Below are positions 1 through 9,500 of a stretch of 46,673 bases of DNA, one piece after another. The DNA lies in contig CAZFTD010000004.1 in NCBI GenBank assembly GCA_964521525.1, positions 1-46,673 of the forward strand, given 5' to 3'. The DNA is from CALEUX01 sp964521525 (GTDB taxonomy: Bacteria; Bacteroidota; Bacteroidia; Bacteroidales; Marinilabiliaceae). Each line of letters begins with the position of its first letter. Positions within the stretch are counted from its first letter, which is position 1. The notes beneath the pieces were generated by a model, which ran no database searches, had not been told where the DNA came from, and saw only the letters and a program-made list of their open reading frames with translations. Both the position numbers and the translations under genes were made by a program.

Positions 1-2
1 GT

Positions 3-797
3 TTTGAAGTGTATTACGAGAAAATGACCAGCTTCATTTTCTCCTCCCTCTTGCCTTCCCACCAAGAGGTCATCTCTGGCTACATTGAAACCTTTTTAAG
101 CAATACCGTAGGCATGGGTGTGTTTGGTTTTGTGGTTTTCTTATTGGCTGCTTATTATGCTTTTAAGGTTAGAATAAAGAAAGCATTGTTCACCGGTTTT
201 TTTATTGGCGTACATACATTAGCCTTTATTTTACAACTTTTATTTGCGTTTTTCTCTCATGGAAATGCAGAGTTTATGGTAATGTTACCATTCTTGATTG
301 CCATAGTGATGTCTGTTATTAGCATTAAAGAGGAAAAATTTTTATGATTTTTCGCGGTTGGACTATTTATTTGGAATTTCTCTTTGGGTGTATATCCATT
401 AAATAAGTACGTTGTTGATGATAATGCTTTTGTTGTATCAAATTACATTAAATCGGTTCATGAAAATAAGGAGAATTCATTTTACATTGTGTATAATCGT
501 CCGGAAACTTCAAATACAGTGGAGTATATGACAGGGCAGGGTACAAGAGGCAATATGGCAGGCTTATCCAATTTGTTAAAAAAGGATTTATCTCATTTTA
601 TTGACAGCCTTCACTCTCAGAAAGTCAATATTTATACAAATTGCATAAACCGACCTGCAACACTTTCAAGAGCACACATTGTTTTGGGCGACCAAACTTC
701 TTATTTTTCTAACTACTATTTACTGAAAGTAGATTCAGTTGAAACTTTATCGGGGAAGTATTTTCTATATAATGTATTACCAAATATTAATCAGTGA
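3..797 (+). pseudogene. polytopic membrane protein, 5'-partial, interrupted by an in-frame TGA
   Basis: The reading frame is open from the window edge to a TGA at 345-347. It then continues in the same frame, with no other stop, to the TGA at 795-797. The first part has about three hydrophobic segments (near bases 115-180, 190-260 and 270-325). Directly after the TGA comes another hydrophobic stretch (FFAVGLFIWNFS) and then a soluble domain of about 120 residues. The TGA falls just before a membrane helix, where a Trp codon (TGG) would fit, so a nonsense mutation in one polytopic protein is the simplest reading. The fold resembles the C-terminal end of large membrane glycosyltransferase-like proteins, but I do not recognise the family. 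The two halves could instead be separate genes starting at GTG 9 and TTG 384; that is less likely because they share a frame. Confidence 0.6.
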
Positions 798-818
798 GAT
801 GCAATATTTAGAAAAACA

Positions 819-971
819 TGAGTCTGTCTAAAAAGTGCTTAGTGCGTCTTTGTGATAACCTTTGAGTTTTTTGTGGTAGAACTTAATAATTGAACCACAA
901 AGAAAAACAAAGTACACACAAAGGGCCACAAAGAAAAAAGATTGAGTTTGATAACTTTTTAGACAGCCTCA
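819..971. mobile_element. MITE-like element with 18-bp inverted ends
   Basis: The left end (819-836, TGAGTCTGTCTAAAAAGT) and right end (954-971) are inverted repeats with one mismatch. The ends resemble those of some Bacteroidota transposons that begin with a 'GTCTAAAAAGT'-type motif. The 153-bp interior codes for nothing. It holds a second hairpin (TTTGTGGT near 880 with ACCACAAAG near 895) and several CACAAAG words. No clear target-site duplication is visible. It lies between the broken membrane gene and the end of rocD, so it could also act as a transcription stop. Confidence 0.5.
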
Positions 972-999
972 CTTAACAGCTTATAAGGAAATCCGCATT

Positions 1000-2223
1000 T
1001 CACCCCATCTTTTTAAATACCTCTTTAATTATCGCAATTGCTTCCTTCATTTGAGCTTCATTAATTATAAGAGGAGGTGTAAACCTTATAATATCGCCAT
1101 GAGTTGGTTTGGCCAGCAATCCCATATCCTTCATCTCTAAGCATACATCCCAGGCTGTTTTTCCGTTTTTAGGCTTTATGGTAACGGCATTGAGTAGCCC
1201 TTTACCGCGCACTTCTACAATCATTTCCGATTTAATGGCTTGCAGTTCCTTACGGAAAATTTGTCCCATTTTATCGGAGTTTTCTGCAAGATTTTCATCT
1301 TTAATAATTTGCAGTGCTTCCATGGCAACAGCTGAGGCTATTGGGTTACCCCCAAAGGTGGAACCATGTTCGCCGGGTTTAATGGTAAGCATAACTTTAT
1401 CGTTGGCTAAAACGCATGATATGGGGTACATGCCTCCCGATAAAGCCTTGCCCAGAATAAGAATATCAGGTTTAACATTTTCGTGGTCAACAGCCAGCAA
1501 TTTACCCGATCGAGCAATGCCTGTCTGAATTTCGTCGGCAATAAACAGCACGTTGTACTGGTCGCACAATTCGCGTGCGGCTTTTAAAAAACCATCAGAG
1601 GGCACAAAAACACCGGCTTCGGCCTGGATGGGCTCGGTTAAAAATGCTGCCACATCGGGGTCTGCGAGGGCTTCTTCCAAAGCTACCACATCATTAAAAG
1701 GAATATTTTTAAATCCGGATGTATATGGGCCGTAATCGTTATAGGCATCAGGGTCGCTCGACATGGAAACAATGGTAATGGTGCGGCCATGAAAATTGCC
1801 GTTGCAAACCACAATTTTAGCCTGATTGCGGGCAATTCCTTTAACTTTATAAGCCCATTTACGCGCCAGTTTTAAAGCAGTCTCCACACCTTCGGCACCG
1901 GTATTCATGGGCAACATCCTGTCGAAACCAAAATACCGGGTAATATATTCTTCACAGTCGCCTAACTTATTGTTATAGAATGCTCTGGAGGTAAGTGCCA
2001 GTTTCGAAGCCTGTTGGGTAAGTGCTTTTACCAATCGTGGGTGACAATGGCCTTGGTTTACAGCCGAGTAGGCCGACAGAAAGTCGAAATAGCGTTTTCC
2101 TTCAACATCCCAAACGTAAATACCTTCACCTTTTTCGAGTACTACCGGTAGCGGGTGATAGTTATGGGCGCCGTACCTGTCTTCTTTTTCAATAAAGCTT
2201 TTCGATGTGATTTTTTGAGCCAT
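1000..2223 (-). CDS. rocD: ornithine--oxo-acid aminotransferase
   Basis: PLP-dependent class-III aminotransferase that converts L-ornithine and 2-oxoglutarate to glutamate semialdehyde and glutamate, linking arginine and proline metabolism in the cytoplasm. Counting from the upstream ATG at 2247, the PLP lysine is K267 in LGKALSGG and the pyridine-binding aspartate is D238 in IADEIQTG. The N-terminal GAHNYHPLPVVL block is characteristic of ornithine aminotransferases. I place the start at ATG 2223 (MAQKIT, 407 aa), not ATG 2247, because a TAAATTTG -7-like box ends at 2249 on this strand and would put the transcript start downstream of the longer start codon. The length fits the family. It is monocistronic, with a repeat-rich gap upstream. 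Confidence 0.92.
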   Translation of the reverse strand: MAQKITSKSFIEKEDRYGAHNYHPLPVVLEKGEGIYVWDVEGKRYFDFLSAYSAVNQGHCHPRLVKALTQQASKLALTSRAFYNNKLGDCEEYITRYFGFDRMLPMNTGAEGVETALKLARKWAYKVKGIARNQAKIVVCNGNFHGRTITIVSMSSDPDAYNDYGPYTSGFKNIPFNDVVALEEALADPDVAAFLTEPIQAEAGVFVPSDGFLKAARELCDQYNVLFIADEIQTGIARSGKLLAVDHENVKPDILILGKALSGGMYPISCVLANDKVMLTIKPGEHGSTFGGNPIASAVAMEALQIIKDENLAENSDKMGQIFRKELQAIKSEMIVEVRGKGLLNAVTIKPKNGKTAWDVCLEMKDMGLLAKPTHGDIIRFTPPLIINEAQMKEAIAIIKEVFKKMG

Positions 2224-2248
2224 AGCTGTATTTTTTATCGGTTTCAAA

Positions 2249-2256
2249 CAAATTTA
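2249..2256 (-). promoter_or_regulatory. possible Bacteroidota -7 box for rocD
   Basis: On the minus strand this reads TAAATTTG, matching the TAnnTTTG consensus of Bacteroidota primary-sigma promoters. No good -33 TTG lies at the right spacing, so support is partial. It predicts a leader of about 20 bases before ATG 2223. Confidence 0.35.
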
Positions 2257-2313
2257 ACCAATTGGTTTTATTGTATCACGATTTTAATGGATGAGATTTA
2301 TCATGCTTGAAAT

Positions 2314-2506
2314 GGCGGAAGACAGGGGGCCGGAAAGCGAAAACCGAAGACGGGAGAATGAAGACCGGAGGTGAAGCGTAGCCGAACAAGAGTTTTTAGT
2401 TCAAAGTTTTTTAGTTTAAAGTTTACTTTTAACTCACATTCCGCCGAACGGAACTCTGTTGAACTTCGACTCCCAACTCACTACTTAAAACTCGCTACTT
2501 AAAACT
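2314..2506. repeat. heptamer-phased intergenic repeat tract (GA words, then TTTAGTT / ACTTAAA words)
   Basis: Purine-rich words with a 7-base step (GCGAAAA, CCGAAGA, CGGGAGA and similar) run from about 2330 to 2380. They are followed by TTTAGTT / CAAAGTT words, and then by a 14-base unit (CTACTTAAAACTCG / CTACTTAAAACTTT) repeated next to the stop of the TonB-dependent receptor gene. No coding potential is seen. Confidence 0.6.
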
Positions 2507-4966
2507 TTAAAACTTGCCAGTAATTCTGAAATTTATTCTTCTGGAGGTGAGGTAGTTTGGAACTGCGTACTGGCGGTTATTTACATCGCTCACCCAATAA
2601 TACGAAATGGTGTTATCGATGTTTGGCAAATTTAGCACGTCAATTCCTAACCAAAGATTTTTCAGGTAACGATTGGTTTTTAATGCAAAACGCTGATTTT
2701 TCATCAGGTCGTACGAGAAACCCAAATCAACTCGCCGGTAAGGAGGCATTCGGTTAATGGCCATGTAACGGGGCGAGCGAGGCGGCCCAAATGGCAAACC
2801 GGTACCAAATACAAAGCTTAAATGTGCCTTAAAATTGGGGGCATTGGGTAAATGGTCCTGCAGGAACAGGGAGAAGTTTAACCGTTGGTCGGATGGACGT
2901 GGAATATAGCCGGGCGTTCCAATCTGGTTGGTGTTCAGATAAGTATCGTTTTTAAGGTCTTCTTCTGTTTTCATAAGCGAAAGTGTTGCCCACGATTCTT
3001 CGCCCGGAACCAGCTCTCCGTTAATTTTAAAATCAATACCGGCCACATAACCTTTGGCTTCATTCATACCGGAGTAAACAACTCTAACATTGTCAACCTG
3101 ATAAGGAATAATGTTCTGTAAAATTTTATAATAAGCTTCGGTGGTAAACTTGAAAGGTTGCTGCCTGCGCGTGAAATAATAATCGAAACCTCCAACAAGA
3201 TGGATTGATTTTTGCGATTTTAGTTGATCATTCAGCGATCCGTCAGGTTTACGGTATTCTTTAAAAAAGGGCGGCTGATAATAATATCCGCCCGACAAGC
3301 GTATTCTATAATTCTGATGGTGGTCGGGCAAGTAAGTGAACTGTAACCGAGGGCCGAGAATAAACTCATCGTTAAAGGAAAAATAACCGGCTCTCAATCC
3401 GGCATCTATAAGAATATTTCCATTACCCAGACCGTACGACGATAGTTTTTTAATATAGGCTGATATCCTGTTATTCGAAATTTTGTTGCGGGCAAATTTA
3501 AAATAGGCCAATTCAAGCTTACTGCCATTATAGGGGATGGAATAACCGGCCGAATCAATCATTTCCCATTCTTGTATATGGTCTTTAAAAAACTCCCTTT
3601 GGGCAGTAACGCCCCATTTTAAATCTCCTCGCCCGGTTTTATGTGTCCCCTCAAGCCTGGCTGTTGTAACCACCGCAAACAAATCGTTGCGGGCATGTTG
3701 AAGGTATTCGCCAATGCCAATATTGGTTACGTTTGAATCATCCGAACCATCCAGACTTTCCAACTCTTGCAGCCAGTATGCTCCTGCAATATCGTAGGTT
3801 TCTTCCTCAAAGGTTCTGAATCCCGAAACTGAGAACTTATAGGAGTCCTTCTCGGTAGCCAAAAAAGTGGTTGCAAACGAGCCAAAACCGGTTTGGAACT
3901 GGTCGACTTCACCGCCAGCAAAATATATTTTTAATCTTTTTACCTCCGATATGGTGCCAAACGTGGTTTCGCGGTCGCTGGGAATAAATTGATAACGATT
4001 GTTGGAATAATTTCCCAGGAATTCGAAAGTAAAGCGGGGCGAAGGTTTGTAGGTTAAATAAGTTTGTACATCTGTAAATGAAGGATTGTAATCGCCTTTT
4101 TCTTCGAGCGAACCTAGTAAATAGCGGTTGGTTTTATATCGAACACCGGTAATCCAGGTTAGCTTTTGTTTTAATGCTACACCTTCTAAATGTGTAGACC
4201 CACCCAGTAGTCCACCCGAAAAACTTCCTCCAAAATATTTGGGTTGCTTGTAGGTGATGTCAAGTACCGAACTCATTTTATCGCCGTATGCCGCACTGAA
4301 ACCTCCTGCTGAAAATTCAACCGACTCAACCATATCGGGGTTAACAAAACTTAGTCCTTCCTGCTGGCCACTGTGAATTAAAAAAGGCCGGTACACTTCC
4401 TGACCGTTTACATACACCAGGTTTTCGTCGAAATTGCCACCACGAACCCTGTATTGAGAGCTCAGTTCGTTGTTCGATGTAACGCCCATTTGCGATCTGA
4501 CAAGACTTTCAATGCCCGGACCAGCAGCCGATGGTAACTGGCGCACAAACTGAGGGTCAATTTTCTGGCTGTGCGGACTTACAGTGCGACTGCCAACTAC
4601 CTGCACCCCTTCTAATAGTTTATGAGACGGATTAAGCGTGATTAAAACTGGCGAATCTGGCATTGCCTTCAACGTTATCGTCTTTGTTTCCCAGCCAATT
4701 GATGAAAAAACAATTTCGATGGGATATTTGCCCGGATAGTTCAATAAAAATGTTCCATCGGTATTAGAGATAGTGCCAATACCGGTTCCGGATATAAAAA
4801 TATTAATATCGCCAATGGGTTCACCAGTTGGTGATTGAATCAATCCTGTTATCTCATTACGCGCCGTATTCTGACTAAGAGCTTGCCCTGAGAAACATAG
4901 GCATAATACTAAAACAACAAAAGCAATTGCAAATTTTCTATATGTAGTGTAAACCGTTTTAAACAT
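2507..4966 (-). CDS. TonB-dependent outer-membrane receptor with carboxypeptidase-like regulatory domain
   Basis: An 819-residue outer-membrane transporter driven by TonB-ExbBD; the substrate is unknown. Residues 1-32 form a signal peptide ending near GQALSQ. Residues of about 37-115 are a carboxypeptidase-D-like regulatory domain (EITGLIQSPTGEPIGDINIF, then the GWETKTI strand). The plug follows at about 120-240 (VQVVGSRTV, then YRVRGGNFDENLVYVNGQEV, then AAYGDKMSSVLDI). The rest is a beta-barrel ending in INFRITGKF with a terminal Phe. No SusD-like partner is adjacent, so it is not a classical SusC of a polysaccharide locus; an iron-complex, vitamin or peptide ligand is equally possible. It is flanked by repeat tracts on both sides and is probably transcribed alone. 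Confidence 0.9.
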   Translation of the reverse strand: MFKTVYTTYRKFAIAFVVLVLCLCFSGQALSQNTARNEITGLIQSPTGEPIGDINIFISGTGIGTISNTDGTFLLNYPGKYPIEIVFSSIGWETKTITLKAMPDSPVLITLNPSHKLLEGVQVVGSRTVSPHSQKIDPQFVRQLPSAAGPGIESLVRSQMGVTSNNELSSQYRVRGGNFDENLVYVNGQEVYRPFLIHSGQQEGLSFVNPDMVESVEFSAGGFSAAYGDKMSSVLDITYKQPKYFGGSFSGGLLGGSTHLEGVALKQKLTWITGVRYKTNRYLLGSLEEKGDYNPSFTDVQTYLTYKPSPRFTFEFLGNYSNNRYQFIPSDRETTFGTISEVKRLKIYFAGGEVDQFQTGFGSFATTFLATEKDSYKFSVSGFRTFEEETYDIAGAYWLQELESLDGSDDSNVTNIGIGEYLQHARNDLFAVVTTARLEGTHKTGRGDLKWGVTAQREFFKDHIQEWEMIDSAGYSIPYNGSKLELAYFKFARNKISNNRISAYIKKLSSYGLGNGNILIDAGLRAGYFSFNDEFILGPRLQFTYLPDHHQNYRIRLSGGYYYQPPFFKEYRKPDGSLNDQLKSQKSIHLVGGFDYYFTRRQQPFKFTTEAYYKILQNIIPYQVDNVRVVYSGMNEAKGYVAGIDFKINGELVPGEESWATLSLMKTEEDLKNDTYLNTNQIGTPGYIPRPSDQRLNFSLFLQDHLPNAPNFKAHLSFVFGTGLPFGPPRSPRYMAINRMPPYRRVDLGFSYDLMKNQRFALKTNRYLKNLWLGIDVLNLPNIDNTISYYWVSDVNNRQYAVPNYLTSRRINFRITGKF

Positions 4967-5099
4967 TTAAGTTAAGAGTTTTATAGAGGCTATAGTATTC
5001 AAGGTTATAAACGCACTCTTTTTCAATTGTTCATAACTAAGTCGTCAAATTTAAAGGAAAAAATTAAAGGTTTTGTATGTTTATATGGAATTTATAAAT

Positions 5100-5235
5100 A
5101 GGCTGAAGGCATAAGGCTGGAGGCAGAAGTTTATTTGTTCTTTAGTTTTAAGTCCAAAGTTTCTAATACTTATGAACTAACACCTAACACCTAACAACTA
5201 AGAGCTAAGAACTAAGAACTAACACCTAAAATTGA
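5100..5235. repeat. heptamer-phased tract upstream of the dehydrogenase start
   Basis: GGCTGAA GGCATAA GGCTGGA GGCAGAA words occupy 5101-5130. CTAA then recurs at 5177, 5184, 5191, 5198, 5205, 5212, 5219 and 5226, exactly 7 bases apart, with one more in phase at 5163. The last word ends about 10 bases before ATG 5242. Confidence 0.8.
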
Positions 5236-5241
5236 AAGTTA

Positions 5242-6243
5242 ATGAGCCGAAAAGTGTTGTTCCAATTTAAATTACCAATGGATGGGTTTGATGAACTTCC
5301 ATCTGAATATGAATTGCTTGTTCCGGTTGATGATACCTTCGCGGCCGATGAGTTTCTAATGCATTTATCCACAGCCGAAGTTCTGGTGTCTGTTTTTGGC
5401 CAAAAAGTGACCAAAGAAATGATGTTGCAGGCACCAAATCTAAAGCTAATTGCCAATTATGGGGTTGGTTATGATAATATTGATATGGCTTGTGCCACCG
5501 AACTTGGAATTTTGGTTACAAATACACCCAATCCGGTAACCGAACCCACTGCCGAACTGGCAATGGGTTTAATGTTGGCAGTTGCCCGAAATATTGCCGG
5601 GTTTAATCACGATTTACGTTTAGGGAAAGTTCCCCGATGGACTGTATTAAATAACTTAACCACCACTTTGTGTGGTAAAACACTGGGAATTATTGGGATG
5701 GGAGCCATTGGGCGTGCTTTGGCCAGGCGTGCTTTGTCGTTTGGTATGAACATAATCTATCATAACCGCTCACGCTTGGATGTAGCGGTGGAGCAGAAGT
5801 TTAATGCTATTTACACCGATTTAGAAACGTTACTCCGAAATTCAGACTTTGTTTCCCTAAATGTGCCTGGCTCAACGGAAACGCATCATATGATTGGTGC
5901 TTCAGAGTTTAAAATAATGAAGCCTAATGCCATACTCATTAATACAGCAAGGGGTATTGTTATTGACGAACAAGCACTTGTTAAGGCTTTAATAAATAAG
6001 GAAATTGCAGGCGTTGGTCTTGATGTTTTTGAGAATGAACCTTCCATACCTGAAGAACTACTTGCATTGCCAAACGTGGTGGTTACACCCCATGTGGGCA
6101 GTGCAACTCACGAAACGCGAGCTGAAATGAGCAGGTTGGTGGCATCCATCATCACACGTTTTTATTCAGGCGTGAAATCCATCCCTATCGTCAATAAAGA
6201 TGTTTTGTTGGATAATGGCTTTAGAGGTAAAATGTTCTATTGA
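5242..6243 (+). CDS. D-isomer-specific 2-hydroxyacid dehydrogenase
   Basis: A 333-residue NAD(P)-dependent reductase of the D-2-hydroxyacid dehydrogenase family, interconverting a 2-oxoacid and its D-2-hydroxyacid in the cytosol. The nucleotide fold shows GIIGMGAIGRALARRA at about 149-163. The catalytic triad is present: R237 in NTARG, E266 in DVFENEP and H284 in TPHVGSATH, with spacing as in phosphoglycerate dehydrogenases. It lacks the C-terminal ACT domain of SerA and resembles glyoxylate/hydroxypyruvate or 2-ketogluconate reductases. The substrate cannot be fixed from sequence. The start ATG sits just after a heptamer tract, with no strong Shine-Dalgarno, as is usual in this phylum. Confidence 0.88.
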   Translation: MSRKVLFQFKLPMDGFDELPSEYELLVPVDDTFAADEFLMHLSTAEVLVSVFGQKVTKEMMLQAPNLKLIANYGVGYDNIDMACATELGILVTNTPNPVTEPTAELAMGLMLAVARNIAGFNHDLRLGKVPRWTVLNNLTTTLCGKTLGIIGMGAIGRALARRALSFGMNIIYHNRSRLDVAVEQKFNAIYTDLETLLRNSDFVSLNVPGSTETHHMIGASEFKIMKPNAILINTARGIVIDEQALVKALINKEIAGVGLDVFENEPSIPEELLALPNVVVTPHVGSATHETRAEMSRLVASIITRFYSGVKSIPIVNKDVLLDNGFRGKMFY

Positions 6244-6261
6244 TTAGTTGTTTGTATTTTA

Positions 6262-6400
6262 TATTCAAGCGTTAGGTAAGATAATTAGATGTAAGATTTA
6301 TAGAAAGATAGACCAGAATATTTGAAACCCGGGATATCTTTACAGTCATAAACATCTCATCTATCTATCTTTAATCTAAGCATCTTATATTAAAATTCAA
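6262..6400. repeat. AGAT/ATCT heptamer tract with central CCCGGGAT
   Basis: Left half: TAAGATA ATTAGAT GTAAGAT TTATAGA AAGATAG (7-base step). Centre: ACCCGGGAT near 6327. Right half: ACATCTC ATCTATC TATCTTT AATCTAA GCATCTT. The halves are roughly inverted copies. A second copy of this arrangement lies at 16046-16200. Confidence 0.6.
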
Positions 6401-6461
6401 GCAGTCTCAAAGTTTATTTAACAGGGTTTAAAAGCCCTGGCCTGTTTTCTGAACAGCCTTC

Positions 6462-6492
6462 TTGTTTTTCAGGGCAGCATGCTCTATATTTG
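6462..6492 (+). promoter_or_regulatory. promoter of ileS (Bacteroidota -33/-7)
   Basis: TTG at 6462-6464 and TATATTTG at 6485-6492 are 20 bases apart, matching the -33 TTTG / -7 TAnnTTTG pattern of Bacteroidota. Transcription would begin near 6498. This leaves a short leader to ATG 6529 and rules out the upstream in-frame TTG at 6490 as a start. Confidence 0.65.
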
Positions 6493-6528
6493 TACGTTTT
6501 TTTTGAAGGCTATAATCTGAATAATAAA

Positions 6529-9500
6529 ATGAGTAATAAATTTCCTGAATATAAAGGACTTGACCTCTCCAAGGTTAACAAAACCGTATTAAAGGAGTGG
6601 GAGCAGAACGATACTTTTAAAGAGAGCCTCAGGCAGCGTGAAGGACATCCGTCGTATGTGTTTTACGAAGGGCCGCCATCGGCTAATGGTATGCCTGGAA
6701 TTCACCACGTTGTGTCAAGAGCCATTAAGGATATTTTTTGTCGTTTTAAAACGCAGCAAGGCTATCAGGTACATCGTAAGGCAGGATGGGATACACACGG
6801 TTTGCCTGTTGAACTGGGCGTTGAAAAGGCCCTGGGCATAACCAAGGAAGATATTGGAAAATCAATTTCTGTAGCCGATTATAACAAAGCCTGCCGCAAA
6901 GATGTGATGAAATATACCGATATGTGGGAAGATCTGACCCACAAAATGGGTTATTGGGTTGATATGCACGATCCATACATTACATACGACAATCGGTACA
7001 TTGAAACCCTTTGGTGGATGCTGAAGCAATTATACAGCAAAGGATTGTTGTATAAGGGTTATACCATACAACCTTATTCACCGGCAGCAGGAACAGGTTT
7101 GAGCACGCACGAATTAAATCAGCCCGGGTGCTACCGCGATGTAAAAGATACTACCTGCATTGCCCAGTTCGAAGTGGTTAAGAATGATAAAAGCACATTT
7201 TTATTTGCTGATGGCACTGACTCTGTCTTTTTTCTGGCCTGGACCACCACACCCTGGACATTGCCATCGAATACAGCATTGGCCGTTGGCCCCAAAATAA
7301 ACTACGTAAAAGTTAAAACCTATAATCCGTATACTTTTTTACCTGTAACGGTTATCCTGGCCAAAGATTTACTTGGAAGCCTGTTTAACGAAAAAAATGC
7401 CGAGATTGATTTCAACGCCTACGTTGCCGGTGATAAGAAGATTCCGTTTAAAGTGATTGCTGAATATACCGGAGAGCAATTGAGTGGTGTTGGTTACGAA
7501 CAATTAATACCCTGGATAAAACCCCAGGGTGATGCTTTCAGAGTTATTACCGGCGATTTTGTAACTACCGAGGATGGTACCGGTATAGTGCATATTGCAC
7601 CTACTTTTGGTGCCGACGACGACCGTGTTGCTAAAGCTTCAGGTATTGCACCACTTACCCTTATTGATAGGGAAGGAAAACGGCAGCCAATGGTTGACCG
7701 AACCGGTAAATTTTTCCTGATAAAAGATTTAGATCCCGATTTTGTTCGCAATCATGTTAATATTGATTTGTATGGTGAGTTTGCAGGACGATTTGTAAAA
7801 AATGCTTACGATCCAAAACTCACCGATGATGATACCAGTCTGGATGTGGATCTGGCGGTGATGCTGAAAAAAGAAAACAAAGCCTTTAAAGTAGAAAAAC
7901 ACGTTCACAATTATCCCCACTGTTGGCGTACCGATAAGCCTGTTTTGTACTACCCGCTCGATAGTTGGTTTATTAAAACCACTGCTGTTCGCGAACGGAT
8001 GATCGAGTTAAATAATACCATCAACTGGAAGCCTGAGTCTACCGGAACAGGACGCTTTGGAAAATGGCTCGAAAATCTGGTCGACTGGAACCTGAGTCGC
8101 TCCCGTTATTGGGGAACGCCACTGCCTATTTGGCGTACTGAGGACGGAGTTTACGAAAAATGCATTGGTTCTCTTGATGAATTAATGGCCGAAATCAATC
8201 AATCAATGGCTGCCGGGGTGATGAAGAAAAACCCATATGAAGGTTTTAAAGTTGGCGATTTTAGTAAAGAAAATTACGAAAAAGCCGATTTGCACCGTCC
8301 ATATGTTGATGATATTGTTTTGGTTTCTCCTGATGGCAAACCCATGTACCGCGAACCCGATTTAATTGATGTTTGGTTCGATTCGGGGGCTATGCCGTAT
8401 GCGCAAATGCATTATCCATTCGAGAATAAGGAGAATTTACCATTCCCGGCCGACTTTATTGCCGAAGGTGTTGACCAAACCCGTGGCTGGTTCTTTACCT
8501 TGCACGCTTTATCAACCATGCTGTTCGATTCGGTTGCCTTTAAGAATATTATTTCAAATGGATTGGTGCTTGATAAAAACGGCAATAAAATGTCGAAACG
8601 TCTTGGCAACAGCGTGGATCCGTTCGATGTGATTGAAAAACACGGCTCCGACCCATTACGCTGGTACATGATAACCAATTCGCAGCCCTGGGATAATCTT
8701 AAGTTCGATATTTCAGGCGTTGATGAGGTTAAGCGAAAATTCTTCGGAACACTATATAATACCTATTCGTTCTTTGCCCTATATGCCAATGTTGATGGTT
8801 TTACAGGGAAAGAGCCGGAAGTTCCGGTTGAGAAACGGCCCGAAATTGACCGATGGATAATTTCACTTTTAAACAGTTTAATTAAAGAAGTGATTACCAG
8901 TTACGAAAATTATGAACCGACCAAAGCGGGCAGGGCTATTCAGGATTTTGTAACCGAAAACCTTAGTAACTGGTATGTACGTTTAAACAGAAAGCGTTTC
9001 TGGGGCGGAGAGTTTAACGATGATAAAATGGCTGCCTATCAAACATTGTATCAGTGTCTTGAAACCGTTGCCTTGCTGGGAGCTCCCATTGCTCCATTTT
9101 ATATGGACAGGTTGTTTACCGACTTAAACCATATTTCAGGAAGAAATCAGTTGAGTTCGGTGCATTTAACACTTATGCCAAACTGGAACGAAACCCTTAT
9201 TAATCGAGCCCTCGAAGAGCGTATGGCTTATGCTCAGCAAATCTCCTCGATGATTTTGGCATTACGGCGGAAAGTGGCTATCAAGGTTCGTCAGCCGCTT
9301 CAAAAAATTATGGTGCCAGTTTTAAATGCCCAATTTGAAGAACAACTCGAAGCTGTTAAAGATTTGATACTTGCTGAGGTAAATGTTAAGGAACTTGAAT
9401 ATTTGAAAGACAGCAGCGGTGTATTGGTAAAAAAAATAAAACCCAATTTTAAATCATTGGGGCCAAAATACAGTAAACTGATGAAAGACTTATCGGCCGT

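Noticed and set aside
6415..6465. T-box or other riboswitch upstream of ileS
   Set aside because: Only short weak inverted repeats are present, upstream of the predicted promoter. T-boxes are not typical of Bacteroidota.
6490..6528. TTG start of ileS at 6490, adding 13 residues
   Set aside because: The -7 promoter box (6485-6492) overlaps this codon, so it cannot be in the transcript. ATG 6529 begins the conserved N-terminus.
7494..7751. Antisense ORFs inside ileS and other large genes
   Set aside because: They mirror the codon structure of the sense gene and show no domain features.
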